In this document: in pieces, positions 35,355 through 43,653 of the stretch
How the letters are laid out: every line of letters begins with the position of its first letter
Position numbering within the stretch: the first letter of the stretch is position 1
Assembly (NCBI RefSeq): GCF_000211855.2
Contig: NC_015638.1
Span: 2,515,001-2,579,000 of the forward strand
Direction of reading: 5' to 3'
Length of the DNA: 64,000 bases
From: Lacinutrix sp. 5H-3-7-4
GTDB taxonomy: Bacteria; Bacteroidota; Bacteroidia; Flavobacteriales; Flavobacteriaceae
The notes under the pieces: model-generated
Told to the model about the DNA's origin: nothing
What the model saw: only the letters and a program-made list of their open reading frames with translations
Databases searched by the model: none
Translations under genes and position numbers: made by a program

Positions 35355-37043
35355 TTAATGTGTTGGTATATATTTTTGAAAATACTCTCTTAAGTTGTCA
35401 TCACAGATATATAAATAAGTCCCTTCAATACCTCTATACATTAGAGTTTTATAAATATTTATTATATATTCTTTCAATACTTCAATATCAGTAATGCCGA
35501 CTTTCCCTTTTGCGTCAAAATAGTTGTCTTTATGTACTGTTATCTTGTTTAAGATTTTATTATATCGTATTTCGTTTCCTAAAATTACGCCTCCATAATT
35601 TAAGTCATATCCTTGAGTAGTATGAATACATCCGATTTCATTTAATTCTGTAGCGCTATTAATCCAGTCGTGAGGAACTCGATTCCAAGTTAAGCCAATA
35701 CCATCAATCATAGCATCTGGAATATTATTTTTCTTAGATACCCACTTCCAACCATAACCAGCCATCATTCTACATAAACCATACTTTTTTTCTTTAATTT
35801 TTAATTCTTTTAACATCGTTGGTAGATGTGTAAAAATTTTCAAATTATAATTAGGGTCGTGAAATAATTCTTTTGATTCATCTAGTTTATTATGCAACAA
35901 TTCATCAATGAATTTAATATAGTCTACACCTCCCTTTGCTCTTAATTGAGATGTTAATTTAATTTTTTGTGTGTTTTTTAATGATTTTAATTTAGAGAAA
36001 TCACTACTCAAAATGTCACTTGGTCTTACTGATTGAGCTTGGTCATAAAAGAATAATTGATGTTTACTTCTAAGCATTATCCAATCTAACTCAGTTCCAT
36101 CAATTCCAAGTCCTAAAGTTCTGTTATTGTTATCGTGACTACCAAAATTTGTTATTCCTTTTCGTCTTCTCAATCTATGAGCTTCATCTACAATTAATAC
36201 ATCATATTCTTTTTTCAAAACATCCGAAGCACCAATAACCATACTTGGTTTTAATCCTTTTACATTCTTAAAGACTTTTTTAAGTGTCTTTCTTAGAGAA
36301 GCCATTGGAATAACTAAACCAATAGATAACTCCTTTTTTTCTTGTATTCTTTGAACTAATTCTAATTCTTCAATAGAGTCATTTTCTAAGTCCTCATAGT
36401 CTTCTAAATCAAACTTAGTTAATAATAGTTTCATTAAGTAAACAGCTAATATAGTCTTTCCAGTACCAGCAGAACCATCAACAAAAACAGTACTAGTTTC
36501 ATTTGAAAAAAGCACTTTTAAGTATTCCTTAATGGCTTTGTGTTGGTCACTTGTTAATGACTTATAAGGTGAATATTTAAATAAATCTGAATTATCAATT
36601 TCAAGAATATTCTTAGTGACTACTTTTTGTAATTTTAGATTTTCCCAGATGTTTTCGAATACATTAAAATACTTATCTTTTTGATAATAATTGTGTCCAG
36701 ATATTCCAGCATTACCATTTAATAAAACAAAGGTTTCATCGGCTACCATATATTTAATTAAATTTGATTCAATGTCTAAAGCAGCTGACTTGTTAAAGTT
36801 TTTACTAGAGATTATATATAAATATTTGAGCTTCTTTTTATCTGGATGAGATAAATGATTTGTCATTCTACTTATTGCGTTAGTTGACTCTCCAACATAT
36901 GCAATAGAAGTATTTAAATCGTATAAAATATAAACTATTGGATAAGAATTTTTGGTATAGAAATCTTCTTCAATTCTATTAATATATAATTTATCAAAAA
37001 GATATTTATTTACCGTAAAGTCTGTAGGTAGAAATCCATCCAT
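35355..37043 (-). CDS. GIY-YIG nuclease fused to a DUF2075-type ATPase/helicase
   Basis: A 562-residue fusion. Residues about 34-115 form a GIY-YIG domain (YPIVYILYDL, then AYVGES, R in AISRM, and E in LDIESNLIKY). Residues about 160-550 form a DUF2075-type P-loop ATPase: Walker A VDGSAGTGKT (about 188-197), Walker B VLIVDEAHRLRRR, LTSQLRAKGG, and a helicase-like motif with HTTQGYDLNYGGVILG. It would use ATP to recognise or remodel nucleic acid and cut it with the nuclease domain. It follows the MazG-like gene after 2 bases. A second DUF2075-type ATPase with a different nuclease lies at 40792-42261. Confidence 0.88.
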   Translation of the reverse strand: MDGFLPTDFTVNKYLFDKLYINRIEEDFYTKNSYPIVYILYDLNTSIAYVGESTNAISRMTNHLSHPDKKKLKYLYIISSKNFNKSAALDIESNLIKYMVADETFVLLNGNAGISGHNYYQKDKYFNVFENIWENLKLQKVVTKNILEIDNSDLFKYSPYKSLTSDQHKAIKEYLKVLFSNETSTVFVDGSAGTGKTILAVYLMKLLLTKFDLEDYEDLENDSIEELELVQRIQEKKELSIGLVIPMASLRKTLKKVFKNVKGLKPSMVIGASDVLKKEYDVLIVDEAHRLRRRKGITNFGSHDNNNRTLGLGIDGTELDWIMLRSKHQLFFYDQAQSVRPSDILSSDFSKLKSLKNTQKIKLTSQLRAKGGVDYIKFIDELLHNKLDESKELFHDPNYNLKIFTHLPTMLKELKIKEKKYGLCRMMAGYGWKWVSKKNNIPDAMIDGIGLTWNRVPHDWINSATELNEIGCIHTTQGYDLNYGGVILGNEIRYNKILNKITVHKDNYFDAKGKVGITDIEVLKEYIINIYKTLMYRGIEGTYLYICDDNLREYFQKYIPTH

Positions 37044-37045
37044 AT

Positions 37046-37375
37046 TTATAATTCATTATATTTTTTCGCAGTTCCTTTAGCTTTATTAACTGGATATTTT
37101 TTTGAGTTCTTGTCTATTTTTTTATTTATGATTTCGGAGATGTTTAAATTATGTTTTTCCGCTAATAATAATCCATAAGAGAAAACGTCTGCTAATTCTT
37201 CTTCTAGCTTTTCTTTATCACATTCTTCATTATCTTTCCATAAGAATAATTCTAATAGTTCGCTTGCCTCAATAGAAAGGGCTAAGGCTAAATCTTTTGA
37301 ATTGTGAAACTGTTTCCAATCTCGTTGGTCTCTGAATTCTATTAGTTTTTCAATTGTTTTATTAAGCTTATCCAT
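37046..37375 (-). CDS. MazG-like nucleotide pyrophosphohydrolase (dCTPase type)
   Basis: A 109-residue all-alpha NTP pyrophosphatase. It has FRDQRDWKQFHNSKDLALAL followed by EASELLE (first metal-binding E-x-x-E pair) and EEELADVFSY (second E-x-x-D). The RDWxxFH start is the mark of the dCTPase/RS21-C6 branch of the MazG superfamily. It would hydrolyse dNTPs to dNMP and pyrophosphate. In this operon it could deplete nucleotides during infection or remove modified phage nucleotides, which is inference. It starts 3 bases after the TPR gene. Confidence 0.9.
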   Translation of the reverse strand: MDKLNKTIEKLIEFRDQRDWKQFHNSKDLALALSIEASELLELFLWKDNEECDKEKLEEELADVFSYGLLLAEKHNLNISEIINKKIDKNSKKYPVNKAKGTAKKYNEL

Positions 37376-37378
37376 TTG

Positions 37379-39340
37379 CTATAATTTTATCATTGTTTGG
37401 GCTAACTTATATTCTTTATCAAATGGCATTTGCAAACTTTTTAGCATTTCTGGAATAGCTAAAGCCCAACTAGTATAATAATATGCTAAAGTTTTATAAC
37501 CGCTAAAACTACTGTTTTTTATTGATGGTATTGAATATCCCTTTTTATTCGGGTCAATTCCACCCATTCCAACAGTTGCAAGTTCAAAAGCAACTTTTTT
37601 TATTTCTTCCTTAGAATAATTCTCAAAATAATTTAAAGCATCTATCATATACATTACAACAGCATTATTAATGTCATCATTAGAATGTTCTTCTAGAAAT
37701 TGCTTCATTTTTCTGTCATTAGATGAAGTATTATCATCTAATCCGAAAGGGTCTTTATTTATCTCATCAATAACACTATCAATAGTTTTTTTCTTGTGTT
37801 CTAATTCGGGAATTAAATTGAAATAAGAATCAAATTTCACGTCCTCACCCCAATGTTGAATTAATTCATATTCCTCTCCTTCTTTTTTATCTGAGCGGTA
37901 TTCTAAGTATTCATTATAAAATTTGTTTGCTTGTTTTAATTCAAAACTTGTCGATTTAAAATCATTAATTAAATCAATAGAAAAAAGCATTTTAAAGTGT
38001 AAAGCATTTACTAGATTGTAGATTTTAGATATTGAAATAATCCTTTTAGGAAAATTTTCAATTATATCTTTCCTCGTTGTTGCTTCAATTCCTTCTTTAA
38101 CAAATCTTAACAATGATAAAAACTGTATAGGTTTTATTTCTGCAAATCTATTGTATATTCTATCTTCAATAAATAAATCAATGGGAGTATTAAAAACTTG
38201 GTTATTGATGCCATTAAAAAGGGAATCTATAAAGTTTTTAATGTTAGAATCTGGAATTCCTTTTTTTTCTAAACTTTTTGAAAACTTATTTAAAGAATGG
38301 TGAAATTTAGATTTATTGGAATCGTTAGTAGTAAATAAGAAATTCTCTTCAATACTTCTGGCTTCAAGAACAAGTTCAAGATGCTCAAGTTCGTGCAGTA
38401 CTAAATGACTTATAGATTCAAAATTAGGTTTGTATTTTACTAAATGAAAATCTTTATTATATACTTCAGCAAATTCAATCTTTGCAGCTGTATTAATCGA
38501 TTCATCGCTTATTATCTTAATTTTCTTCTCAGATTTATATGCTAATTCTGAAACAAATTTATTTATAATTTCATCTGCATTAAATTCCTCTGAATAGGCT
38601 TGAGCAGTTTCTATTGCCAATCTAAAAGCATTATTATATACGTCATCCTTTTTAGAGCAAAGGGATATTGTTTTAATAGCTAAATTAAACGCTTCTAAAT
38701 ATTCGGATGCTTTTTCTTTTATTAGTCCTAAAGCCAAATAAGTGTTAGGATAACTCGGATTAACTTCCTGTGCCTTAGTAAAATAATTTATTGCTTCTTC
38801 AGTTTTATCTATCTGCATAAGAACCGAACCAATATTATTAAGAGTAATATGATTTGTTGGAGTATATTCTAGGATTTGATTGTAATAAACTAAAGCGGTT
38901 TCAATATCTTTTTTATCCTTAACAAAAATATTACCCATCATTAATAAAGCCCATTCATTTTTTGGATTCCATTTAAGAGCGTCAATTAAAACATTTATAG
39001 CCTCTTCTTGCTCATCTAATTCTGAATATATTTGACCTAATAATCTATAATATTCAGATTCTGTAGGATATTCAGAAACTAATTTCTTAGCAAGAATTAA
39101 AGCATCCTCAAACTTTCCATTTTCGCAAAGACGTAATAATTGGTTATGTTTTTTTTCTTCAATTTCAACTTTGTTAAAGTCTAATTCAATTATTAAATAT
39201 TCACCTTCATCTTTAATATGGGGAACTATCGCACCAATTTTATAAAACTGTTTGATTTTATTTATTAGTATTGATTTATCATTTTCTTCATTAGAAAATA
39301 GTGTGTTCGAAAAATTATTAAAAGGAATTATTATAGTCAT
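37379..39340 (-). CDS. TPR protein with HExxH metallopeptidase-like domain, first gene of the operon
   Basis: A 653-residue cytoplasmic protein. Residues 1-60 are a small N-terminal domain. Residues about 62-235 hold five or so TPR repeats (for example PKNEWALLMMGNIFVKDKKD). After about residue 300 comes LVLHELEHLELVLEAR, a clear HExxH zinc-peptidase motif. A possible third ligand is the Glu in LFIEDRIYNR about 95 residues later. The rest is helical. TPRs could sense a partner or phage protein and gate proteolysis. Protease activity is predicted only from the motif. Confidence 0.8.
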   Translation of the reverse strand: MTIIIPFNNFSNTLFSNEENDKSILINKIKQFYKIGAIVPHIKDEGEYLIIELDFNKVEIEEKKHNQLLRLCENGKFEDALILAKKLVSEYPTESEYYRLLGQIYSELDEQEEAINVLIDALKWNPKNEWALLMMGNIFVKDKKDIETALVYYNQILEYTPTNHITLNNIGSVLMQIDKTEEAINYFTKAQEVNPSYPNTYLALGLIKEKASEYLEAFNLAIKTISLCSKKDDVYNNAFRLAIETAQAYSEEFNADEIINKFVSELAYKSEKKIKIISDESINTAAKIEFAEVYNKDFHLVKYKPNFESISHLVLHELEHLELVLEARSIEENFLFTTNDSNKSKFHHSLNKFSKSLEKKGIPDSNIKNFIDSLFNGINNQVFNTPIDLFIEDRIYNRFAEIKPIQFLSLLRFVKEGIEATTRKDIIENFPKRIISISKIYNLVNALHFKMLFSIDLINDFKSTSFELKQANKFYNEYLEYRSDKKEGEEYELIQHWGEDVKFDSYFNLIPELEHKKKTIDSVIDEINKDPFGLDDNTSSNDRKMKQFLEEHSNDDINNAVVMYMIDALNYFENYSKEEIKKVAFELATVGMGGIDPNKKGYSIPSIKNSSFSGYKTLAYYYTSWALAIPEMLKSLQMPFDKEYKLAQTMIKL

Positions 39341-39365
39341 TAAATTGTATTAATTTAGTAAAAAT

Positions 39366-39373
39366 CAAAGTTA
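39366..39373 (-). promoter_or_regulatory. Possible -7 box of the four-gene operon
   Basis: On the minus strand TAACTTTG fits the Bacteroidota TAnnTTTG -7 element. It lies 25 bases upstream of the TPR gene start. No good -33 TTG is seen at the usual spacing, so this is tentative. Confidence 0.35.
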
Positions 39374-39405
39374 ATTAAAATATACGTTTATATATATTAA
39401 ATCTT

Positions 39406-39543
39406 ATGTTTGATGACTATAAGAAAAATGATAATAGGTTATGGATGTTTAGAAATAGATATTTTAAACTCTTAGTTGTTGTATTATTAATATTTTTGAT
39501 AATTACAATTATTCTAGAACAGTTTTTCGATATAAAAATATAA
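39406..39543 (+). CDS. Single-pass membrane micropeptide A
   Basis: A 45-residue peptide: a charged N-terminus (MFDDYKKNDNRLWMFRNRYF) followed by one hydrophobic helix and the ending ILEQFFDIKI. It ends 3 bases before the SRAP gene. A related 35-residue peptide (WMFR-like DNA context, LTIILDKVLDIK ending) lies before the nuclease-ATPase gene at 40659-40766. That the same layout occurs twice in one island supports both as real genes. Confidence 0.55.
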   Translation: MFDDYKKNDNRLWMFRNRYFKLLVVVLLIFLIITIILEQFFDIKI

Positions 39544-39546
39544 CCA

Positions 39547-40275
39547 ATGTGCTTTCATAAATCATTAACCAAGAAACAAGAAGAGTTTAAGGAACGTTTC
39601 GATGCCGCTATGAAAGAATTAGATGTCTACGAACCATATTTCCATCGTAGCGGTTTTGAAGATAATTATATATACATTATCAAAGCTAATGAACCATATG
39701 ACATAGTGCCATCATATTGGGGGATAATGCCAGAAAATTATAATATTTATCAGCGAAAAGGGTTTCTTACGAAAACCAATACACTAAATGCAAGAAGTGA
39801 AAACCTGTTTACTTCTCCCTTATTTAAGGAACATATTAAAACGCAAAGATGTTTAATCTTAGCTGACGGTTTTTTTGAGCCACATACAAGAAATAAGATT
39901 TCTTATCCTCATTACATAAAATATAGAGATTCTAATTTATTTGCTTTTGCTGGTATTTATTCTGAATTAGATGATGGTTTATATACTGCTTCAATCATTA
40001 CAACTATTGCCAATGATTTTATGAAAGGAATTCATAATAAACCTTCAAGACAAGGAGATTATCGAATGCCATTAATTTTAGATAAATCCAATGAGGATGA
40101 TTGGTTAAATGGAAATCTATCTATTGATAGTATAAGAGAATTACTTTTTACTTTTACATCAAATGATTTGGTATCTTATCCAGTTACTAAGAATGTAATG
40201 AATTCTAATGTAAATAGTAATATAATTAAATCACTTGAACCAGTGCATTATGATGCACTTAATACTTTATTTTAG
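39547..40275 (+). CDS. SRAP/YedK-HMCES family protein (abasic-site DNA crosslinking)
   Basis: A 242-residue protein. It begins Met-Cys, and Cys2 is the residue that forms a thiazolidine with abasic DNA after Met removal. Other conserved parts are LNARSE, the DGFFEPH glutamate region, and YRMPLIL (Bacteroidota form of the H-x-RMP motif; here the His lies earlier, in GIHNKPSRQGDYRMP). It protects single-stranded DNA with abasic sites. On a mobile element it may act during replication of the element. A decayed second copy of its 3' end is found at 42659-42715. Confidence 0.9.
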   Translation: MCFHKSLTKKQEEFKERFDAAMKELDVYEPYFHRSGFEDNYIYIIKANEPYDIVPSYWGIMPENYNIYQRKGFLTKTNTLNARSENLFTSPLFKEHIKTQRCLILADGFFEPHTRNKISYPHYIKYRDSNLFAFAGIYSELDDGLYTASIITTIANDFMKGIHNKPSRQGDYRMPLILDKSNEDDWLNGNLSIDSIRELLFTFTSNDLVSYPVTKNVMNSNVNSNIIKSLEPVHYDALNTLF

Positions 40276-40279
40276 TTTA

Positions 40280-40553
40280 ATGATGAAAAGCTAAATTTTA
40301 AATAAATATTCAATTGAACGTTTTTTAAGACCAGCACAACAAATAATTTTACAAACATTAGCTGGTAGTGTTAAGTTTATCAATAGTGGTGTATTAGGTG
40401 GTAAAAGAAGCATTTCAAAATCAATGATATGATATATTAGAAGAAAAAATGTTGTTAGCAAATCATAGTATGCCTTCAACAATTGCTTCTATAAGCGAAA
40501 TAAATATAAAAGGTAAGGTTGTAAGAGCTTTTAATGAAGCTTCGGTGTTCTAA
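40280..40553 (+). pseudogene. Decayed gene directly after the SRAP gene
   Basis: The ATG at 40280 gives four codons and then a TAA (92-94 of that block). The same frame then stays open for 47 codons (KYSIERFLRPAQQIILQTLA region) to a TGA. Another frame continues with YDILEEKMLLANHSMPSTIA to the stop at 40551-40553. This looks like one small gene with a nonsense change and a frameshift. A further short frame (40534-40689) may be its continuation. No family recognised. Confidence 0.45.
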
Positions 40554-40658
40554 ATACGATTATAAAATTTTAATTAAACCTTTAACTACAAGTGAGAATT
40601 TTATTTATAACTTAGATTTATATAAGAAGATTATAGAAAGAATGACAATTAGCTTTGG

Positions 40659-40766
40659 ATGTTTCGTAGGAAATATTCAAAACTTATAATTTGGATTCTT
40701 TTAATAATATTAATTTTAACTATAATCTTAGATAAAGTTTTAGATATTAAGCTAAAACCTATTTAA
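40659..40766 (+). CDS. Single-pass membrane micropeptide B
   Basis: A 35-residue peptide starting MFRRKYSKL, with one hydrophobic helix and the ending ILDKVLDIKLKPI. It resembles micropeptide A (39406-39543) both in protein and in the DNA around the ATG (TTTGGATGTTT compared with TATGGATGTTT). It ends 25 bases before the nuclease-ATPase gene. A different frame overlaps its 5' part, so expression is uncertain. Confidence 0.45.
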   Translation: MFRRKYSKLIIWILLIILILTIILDKVLDIKLKPI

Positions 40767-40791
40767 CAAAACTAATCAAAAGCTAACCATA

Positions 40792-42261
40792 TTGAAAAAA
40801 GTAAATTTAATTTCGCTTGTACAATCTTACAAAAATCTTTCCAAACCTCTTTACGAAAAATATTGTTCATATTTTGGTGTAAAACCAAAATCTACAGAAA
40901 TGGATGATTTGAGTGTTTTTGCACATAATTTATTTAATGTAGAGCCTAATATTGAAATCTTGAAAGATTATTATTTTGGTTTCAATATACCGCAAATAGG
41001 AAAGGAGTTTGACTTGTTAAGGTTTGGAGAAAACTATAATATTAATATCGAATTAAAGAGTAAGAATACTGGAATTAAAATCAATAATCAATTAAAAAGG
41101 AATATGTATTACTTAGGTTTTTTAGGAACTGAAACCCATTATTATACTTTTGTATCAAGCGAGGAAAAGCTTTATAAATTAGATGATAACGATATGTTGG
41201 TTGAAAGTGATTTGAGAGAATTAGTAAAACTTTTAGAAGGACAAGTTTTAAAACAAATACCCAATGTTGATAATTTATTTAATCCGTCAAACTACTTAGT
41301 ATCTCCATTTAATTCAACAAAGAAGTTTATCAAAAACAAATACTTTCTCACGAACCAGCAAGAACAGATAGAAACTGAAATTATGAAAGCTTTAAGTAAA
41401 GGAAAAACAGCTTTCATATCAATTAATGGAAAAGCAGGAACTGGAAAAACTTTAGTTACTTATCATATTGCTAAAAAACTAATTAATAATAAAGAGAAAG
41501 TTTTGGTCGTCCATTGCGGTAACTTGAATAATGGGCATAAAGTTTTAAATGACAAATACGGTTGGGGTATTAAACCAGCCAAATTTTTAAGACATAATGA
41601 AATAAAGAATTATGATGTTATTATTGTAGATGAAACTCAGAGGATTTACCCATCGCAATTAGAAAAAATAATAAAATACACTAAAACTAACAATACTGTT
41701 TGTCTTTTTTCTTATGATAAATCTCAATGTCTACAGCAATGGGAAATAGATAACGATATTGAACAAAAAATAGAAGACCAAACATCTTCCAAAATATTCA
41801 ACTTAACCAAGAAAATAAGGACTAATAAAGAGATAGCTGCATTCATAGTCTCTTTATTAGATAAAGATGTTAATTTTAAAAGTAAAACTTCTAATATCGA
41901 ATTAAACTATTTTAGCAAAACAAAAGATGCAACCGTTTATATCAACCAATTAGGACAGGAGGGGTGGAAATTAGTAAACTACACACCTTCAAAGTATAAA
42001 ATGCCTTACGATAGGTTTAAGATATTTGGAGAGGATAGTACTCACGACGTTGTTGGTCAAGAGTATGAAGCGGTTGTTGCAGTTATTGACTCTCATTTTT
42101 ATTATGATGCTGATAATAATTTAGGTACTAAAGGATATTCTTCCTATTATCATCCAACAAAAATGTTATCACAAATAATGACACGAACAAGAAAGAAGTT
42201 AAGCATAGTTGTCATTGATAATGAGGAAGTTATGGATAGGTGTTTAGATATATTAAACTAA
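40792..42261 (+). CDS. PD-(D/E)XK-like nuclease fused to a DUF2075-type ATPase
   Basis: A 489-residue protein starting at a TTG. The N-terminal domain (about 1-170) has EFDLL (Asp74) followed by INIELKSK (Glu87, Lys89), the D...E-x-K pattern of PD-(D/E)XK nucleases. The C-terminal part has Walker A INGKAGTGKTLV (213-220), Walker B VIIVDETQRI and LTKKIRTN, like DUF2075/SLFN-type ATPases. It thus pairs the same kind of motor as 35355-37043 with another nuclease. It may be a single-gene defence effector. An upstream ATG is absent, and the first internal Met (at residue 37) would cut the domain. Confidence 0.8.
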   Translation: MKKVNLISLVQSYKNLSKPLYEKYCSYFGVKPKSTEMDDLSVFAHNLFNVEPNIEILKDYYFGFNIPQIGKEFDLLRFGENYNINIELKSKNTGIKINNQLKRNMYYLGFLGTETHYYTFVSSEEKLYKLDDNDMLVESDLRELVKLLEGQVLKQIPNVDNLFNPSNYLVSPFNSTKKFIKNKYFLTNQQEQIETEIMKALSKGKTAFISINGKAGTGKTLVTYHIAKKLINNKEKVLVVHCGNLNNGHKVLNDKYGWGIKPAKFLRHNEIKNYDVIIVDETQRIYPSQLEKIIKYTKTNNTVCLFSYDKSQCLQQWEIDNDIEQKIEDQTSSKIFNLTKKIRTNKEIAAFIVSLLDKDVNFKSKTSNIELNYFSKTKDATVYINQLGQEGWKLVNYTPSKYKMPYDRFKIFGEDSTHDVVGQEYEAVVAVIDSHFYYDADNNLGTKGYSSYYHPTKMLSQIMTRTRKKLSIVVIDNEEVMDRCLDILN

Positions 42262-42301
42262 ATCTAATAACTATTTAATTAATAATTAATAACGTAAAAA
42301 A

Positions 42302-42433
42302 TTTTTTTGGATTAGGAATATTTCTGCTGTAATATTTATTTCTGTATTTATAACTGGTTTGAATAATTTTATACCAGTTTTTTTGTTAATTTTAAAAAGT
42401 GATTCTAATTTGAATGTAGTTTTATTTGGTTAA
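42302..42433 (+). pseudogene. Fragment of a membrane protein
   Basis: In the 530-base gap before the secreted protein gene, a frame reads through hydrophobic helices (WIRNISAVIFISVFITGL, then FIPVFLLIL) to a TAA at 42431-42433. Another frame carries more hydrophobic sequence after it (TFLIIPIFYSLFIFLL). It has no start and looks like a frameshifted relic. Confidence 0.4.
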
Positions 42434-42658
42434 CATCGACTTTTCTAATAATTCCAATATTTTATTCACTTTTTATATTTTTACTAAAAGTGAGAGTAAA
42501 CGGGATATTATAAAAGAAAATACAATAGAAATATTTCGTTATTTCAAAGTGAAAAATATATTTTTTGTCTTTATGAAAATCAATTATTAGAGATTGTAAC
42601 TGACAATAGTTTTAATAAAATTTTAATATGGTTGAAAATAAAAAAGAAATAAAATTCG

Positions 42659-42715
42659 AATATAATTAAATCACTTAACCCAATTTTATTTTATGCTTTA
42701 ATTACCTTGTTTTAA
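42659..42715 (+). pseudogene. 3' relic of a second SRAP gene
   Basis: The frame reads NIIKSLNPILFYALITLF and stops, compared with NIIKSLEPVHYDALNTLF at the end of the intact SRAP gene (39547-40275). About 13 of 18 residues match and the stop lies at the same place. The rest of the gene is gone. It shows that the SRAP gene was once duplicated in this island. Confidence 0.7.
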
Positions 42716-42794
42716 AAATACGTAATTGTAAGTATTTTATTATTAAATATATTTTATTACATTTATTAGCTACTAATCGACAAACTAAACCAAT

Positions 42795-43619
42795 ATGAAA
42801 AAGCTTACATATTTATTGCTTTTATTTTCAACTTTTTGTTTATCTCAAGGCAATATTTTAAATGGTTCAACACCAGAAGAAATTGGAATTGAAATAGAAG
42901 AAGATGGCTCTTCACTTGAAGAAATAGAAGGTGATAGAGGGTTTGAAAATAATTCTTTTTTTATAGCAAATGTTAATTTTGAAAAATTTAATAAAACATC
43001 GGAATTTAATAATGATAATAGTAATTCCAATAATTCATTAAGTTTTGAAGATAGGACTTACATTAAAGGAGTAGGTATTGAGGCTTTTAGTAATGATTTG
43101 GAAAAACTTATTGGTAAAATAATAATAGTAGATGAAGATAAATCAATTTTAAGTTTAAGGTCATTTAAATTGGATAGTGCAGTTTTAAAAACTAGTAAAC
43201 CAAAATTTCAAGAAATTGAAGCACTTAAATATACAACAACTGATGACAAGAAATTAGGTTTTTTTATAAAGGCAGAATTAAAAGAAGATGAAATATTAGA
43301 ATATACTAGAACTGATATTTCTAGAATGGTTATTGGAGATAATGATATTAATTTTGATAAACTAAAGTTATCTTATCAAACTTTAAAATCTACGAAACCG
43401 TCAGCTATAATTAAAGTTGTTACTGGTGTTACAGTTACAGAAATAACTACAAGAGAATTTAAAAAAAGTAGTAGAGTTTTAAAAGCAAGCGGTTTTTCAA
43501 TTGCAACAAATGCATTTTCTTATGGTGATTACTTTTATATTACTAATGATAAGTTTAAGAGATTTTACAGAATAGGTTTATCAACTTTTGAAATAACTCC
43601 ATTATCATTTATAGATTAA
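42795..43619 (+). CDS. Secreted protein of unknown function at the right end of the element
   Basis: A 274-residue protein with a signal peptide (about residues 1-18, YLLLLFSTFCLSQG). An acidic, Asn/Ser-rich segment (about 25-80) is followed by a beta-rich domain. No known domain recognised. It is the last gene of the element, 30 bases before the right core. Such end-of-element cargo can change the host's surface or defence, but there is no direct evidence. Confidence 0.7.
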   Translation: MKKLTYLLLLFSTFCLSQGNILNGSTPEEIGIEIEEDGSSLEEIEGDRGFENNSFFIANVNFEKFNKTSEFNNDNSNSNNSLSFEDRTYIKGVGIEAFSNDLEKLIGKIIIVDEDKSILSLRSFKLDSAVLKTSKPKFQEIEALKYTTTDDKKLGFFIKAELKEDEILEYTRTDISRMVIGDNDINFDKLKLSYQTLKSTKPSAIIKVVTGVTVTEITTREFKKSSRVLKASGFSIATNAFSYGDYFYITNDKFKRFYRIGLSTFEITPLSFID

Positions 43620-43648
43620 TAACCCCATCAACTAATAAAACTACAAAC

Positions 43649-43653
43649 GTAGC
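43649..43653. other. Right attachment core (attR)
   Basis: GTAGC identical to the left core, followed at once by the second half of comM (ATTAGTTGGTGG). The base before the core is C here and T on the left; A occupies positions -2 and -3 on both sides. Confidence 0.85.

Larger units (their letters stand above)
30021..43653. mobile_element. Integrative element of about 13.6 kb inserted in comM
   Basis: The element is bounded by GTAGC cores at 30016-30020 and 43649-43653. It contains a large serine recombinase (left end), a VirE-N/primase-like gene, a small resolvase, defence-like cargo, and a secreted protein at the right end. No capsid, terminase, portal, relaxase or conjugation genes were seen, so it is not a complete prophage or conjugative element. 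It may be a satellite or mobilizable island. The inferred attP centre has short symmetric arms, AACTA and TAGTT, ten bases to each side of the middle A of the core. Confidence 0.88.

Noticed and set aside
40291-40482. Minus-strand frame of 63 codons next to the SRAP gene
   Set aside because: It is the complement of a plus-strand decayed gene that continues right after the SRAP stop; no support for the minus frame.
30021-43653. The element as a complete prophage
   Set aside because: No capsid, portal, terminase, tail, lysis or repressor genes can be seen; only integrase, primase-like and resolvase genes.
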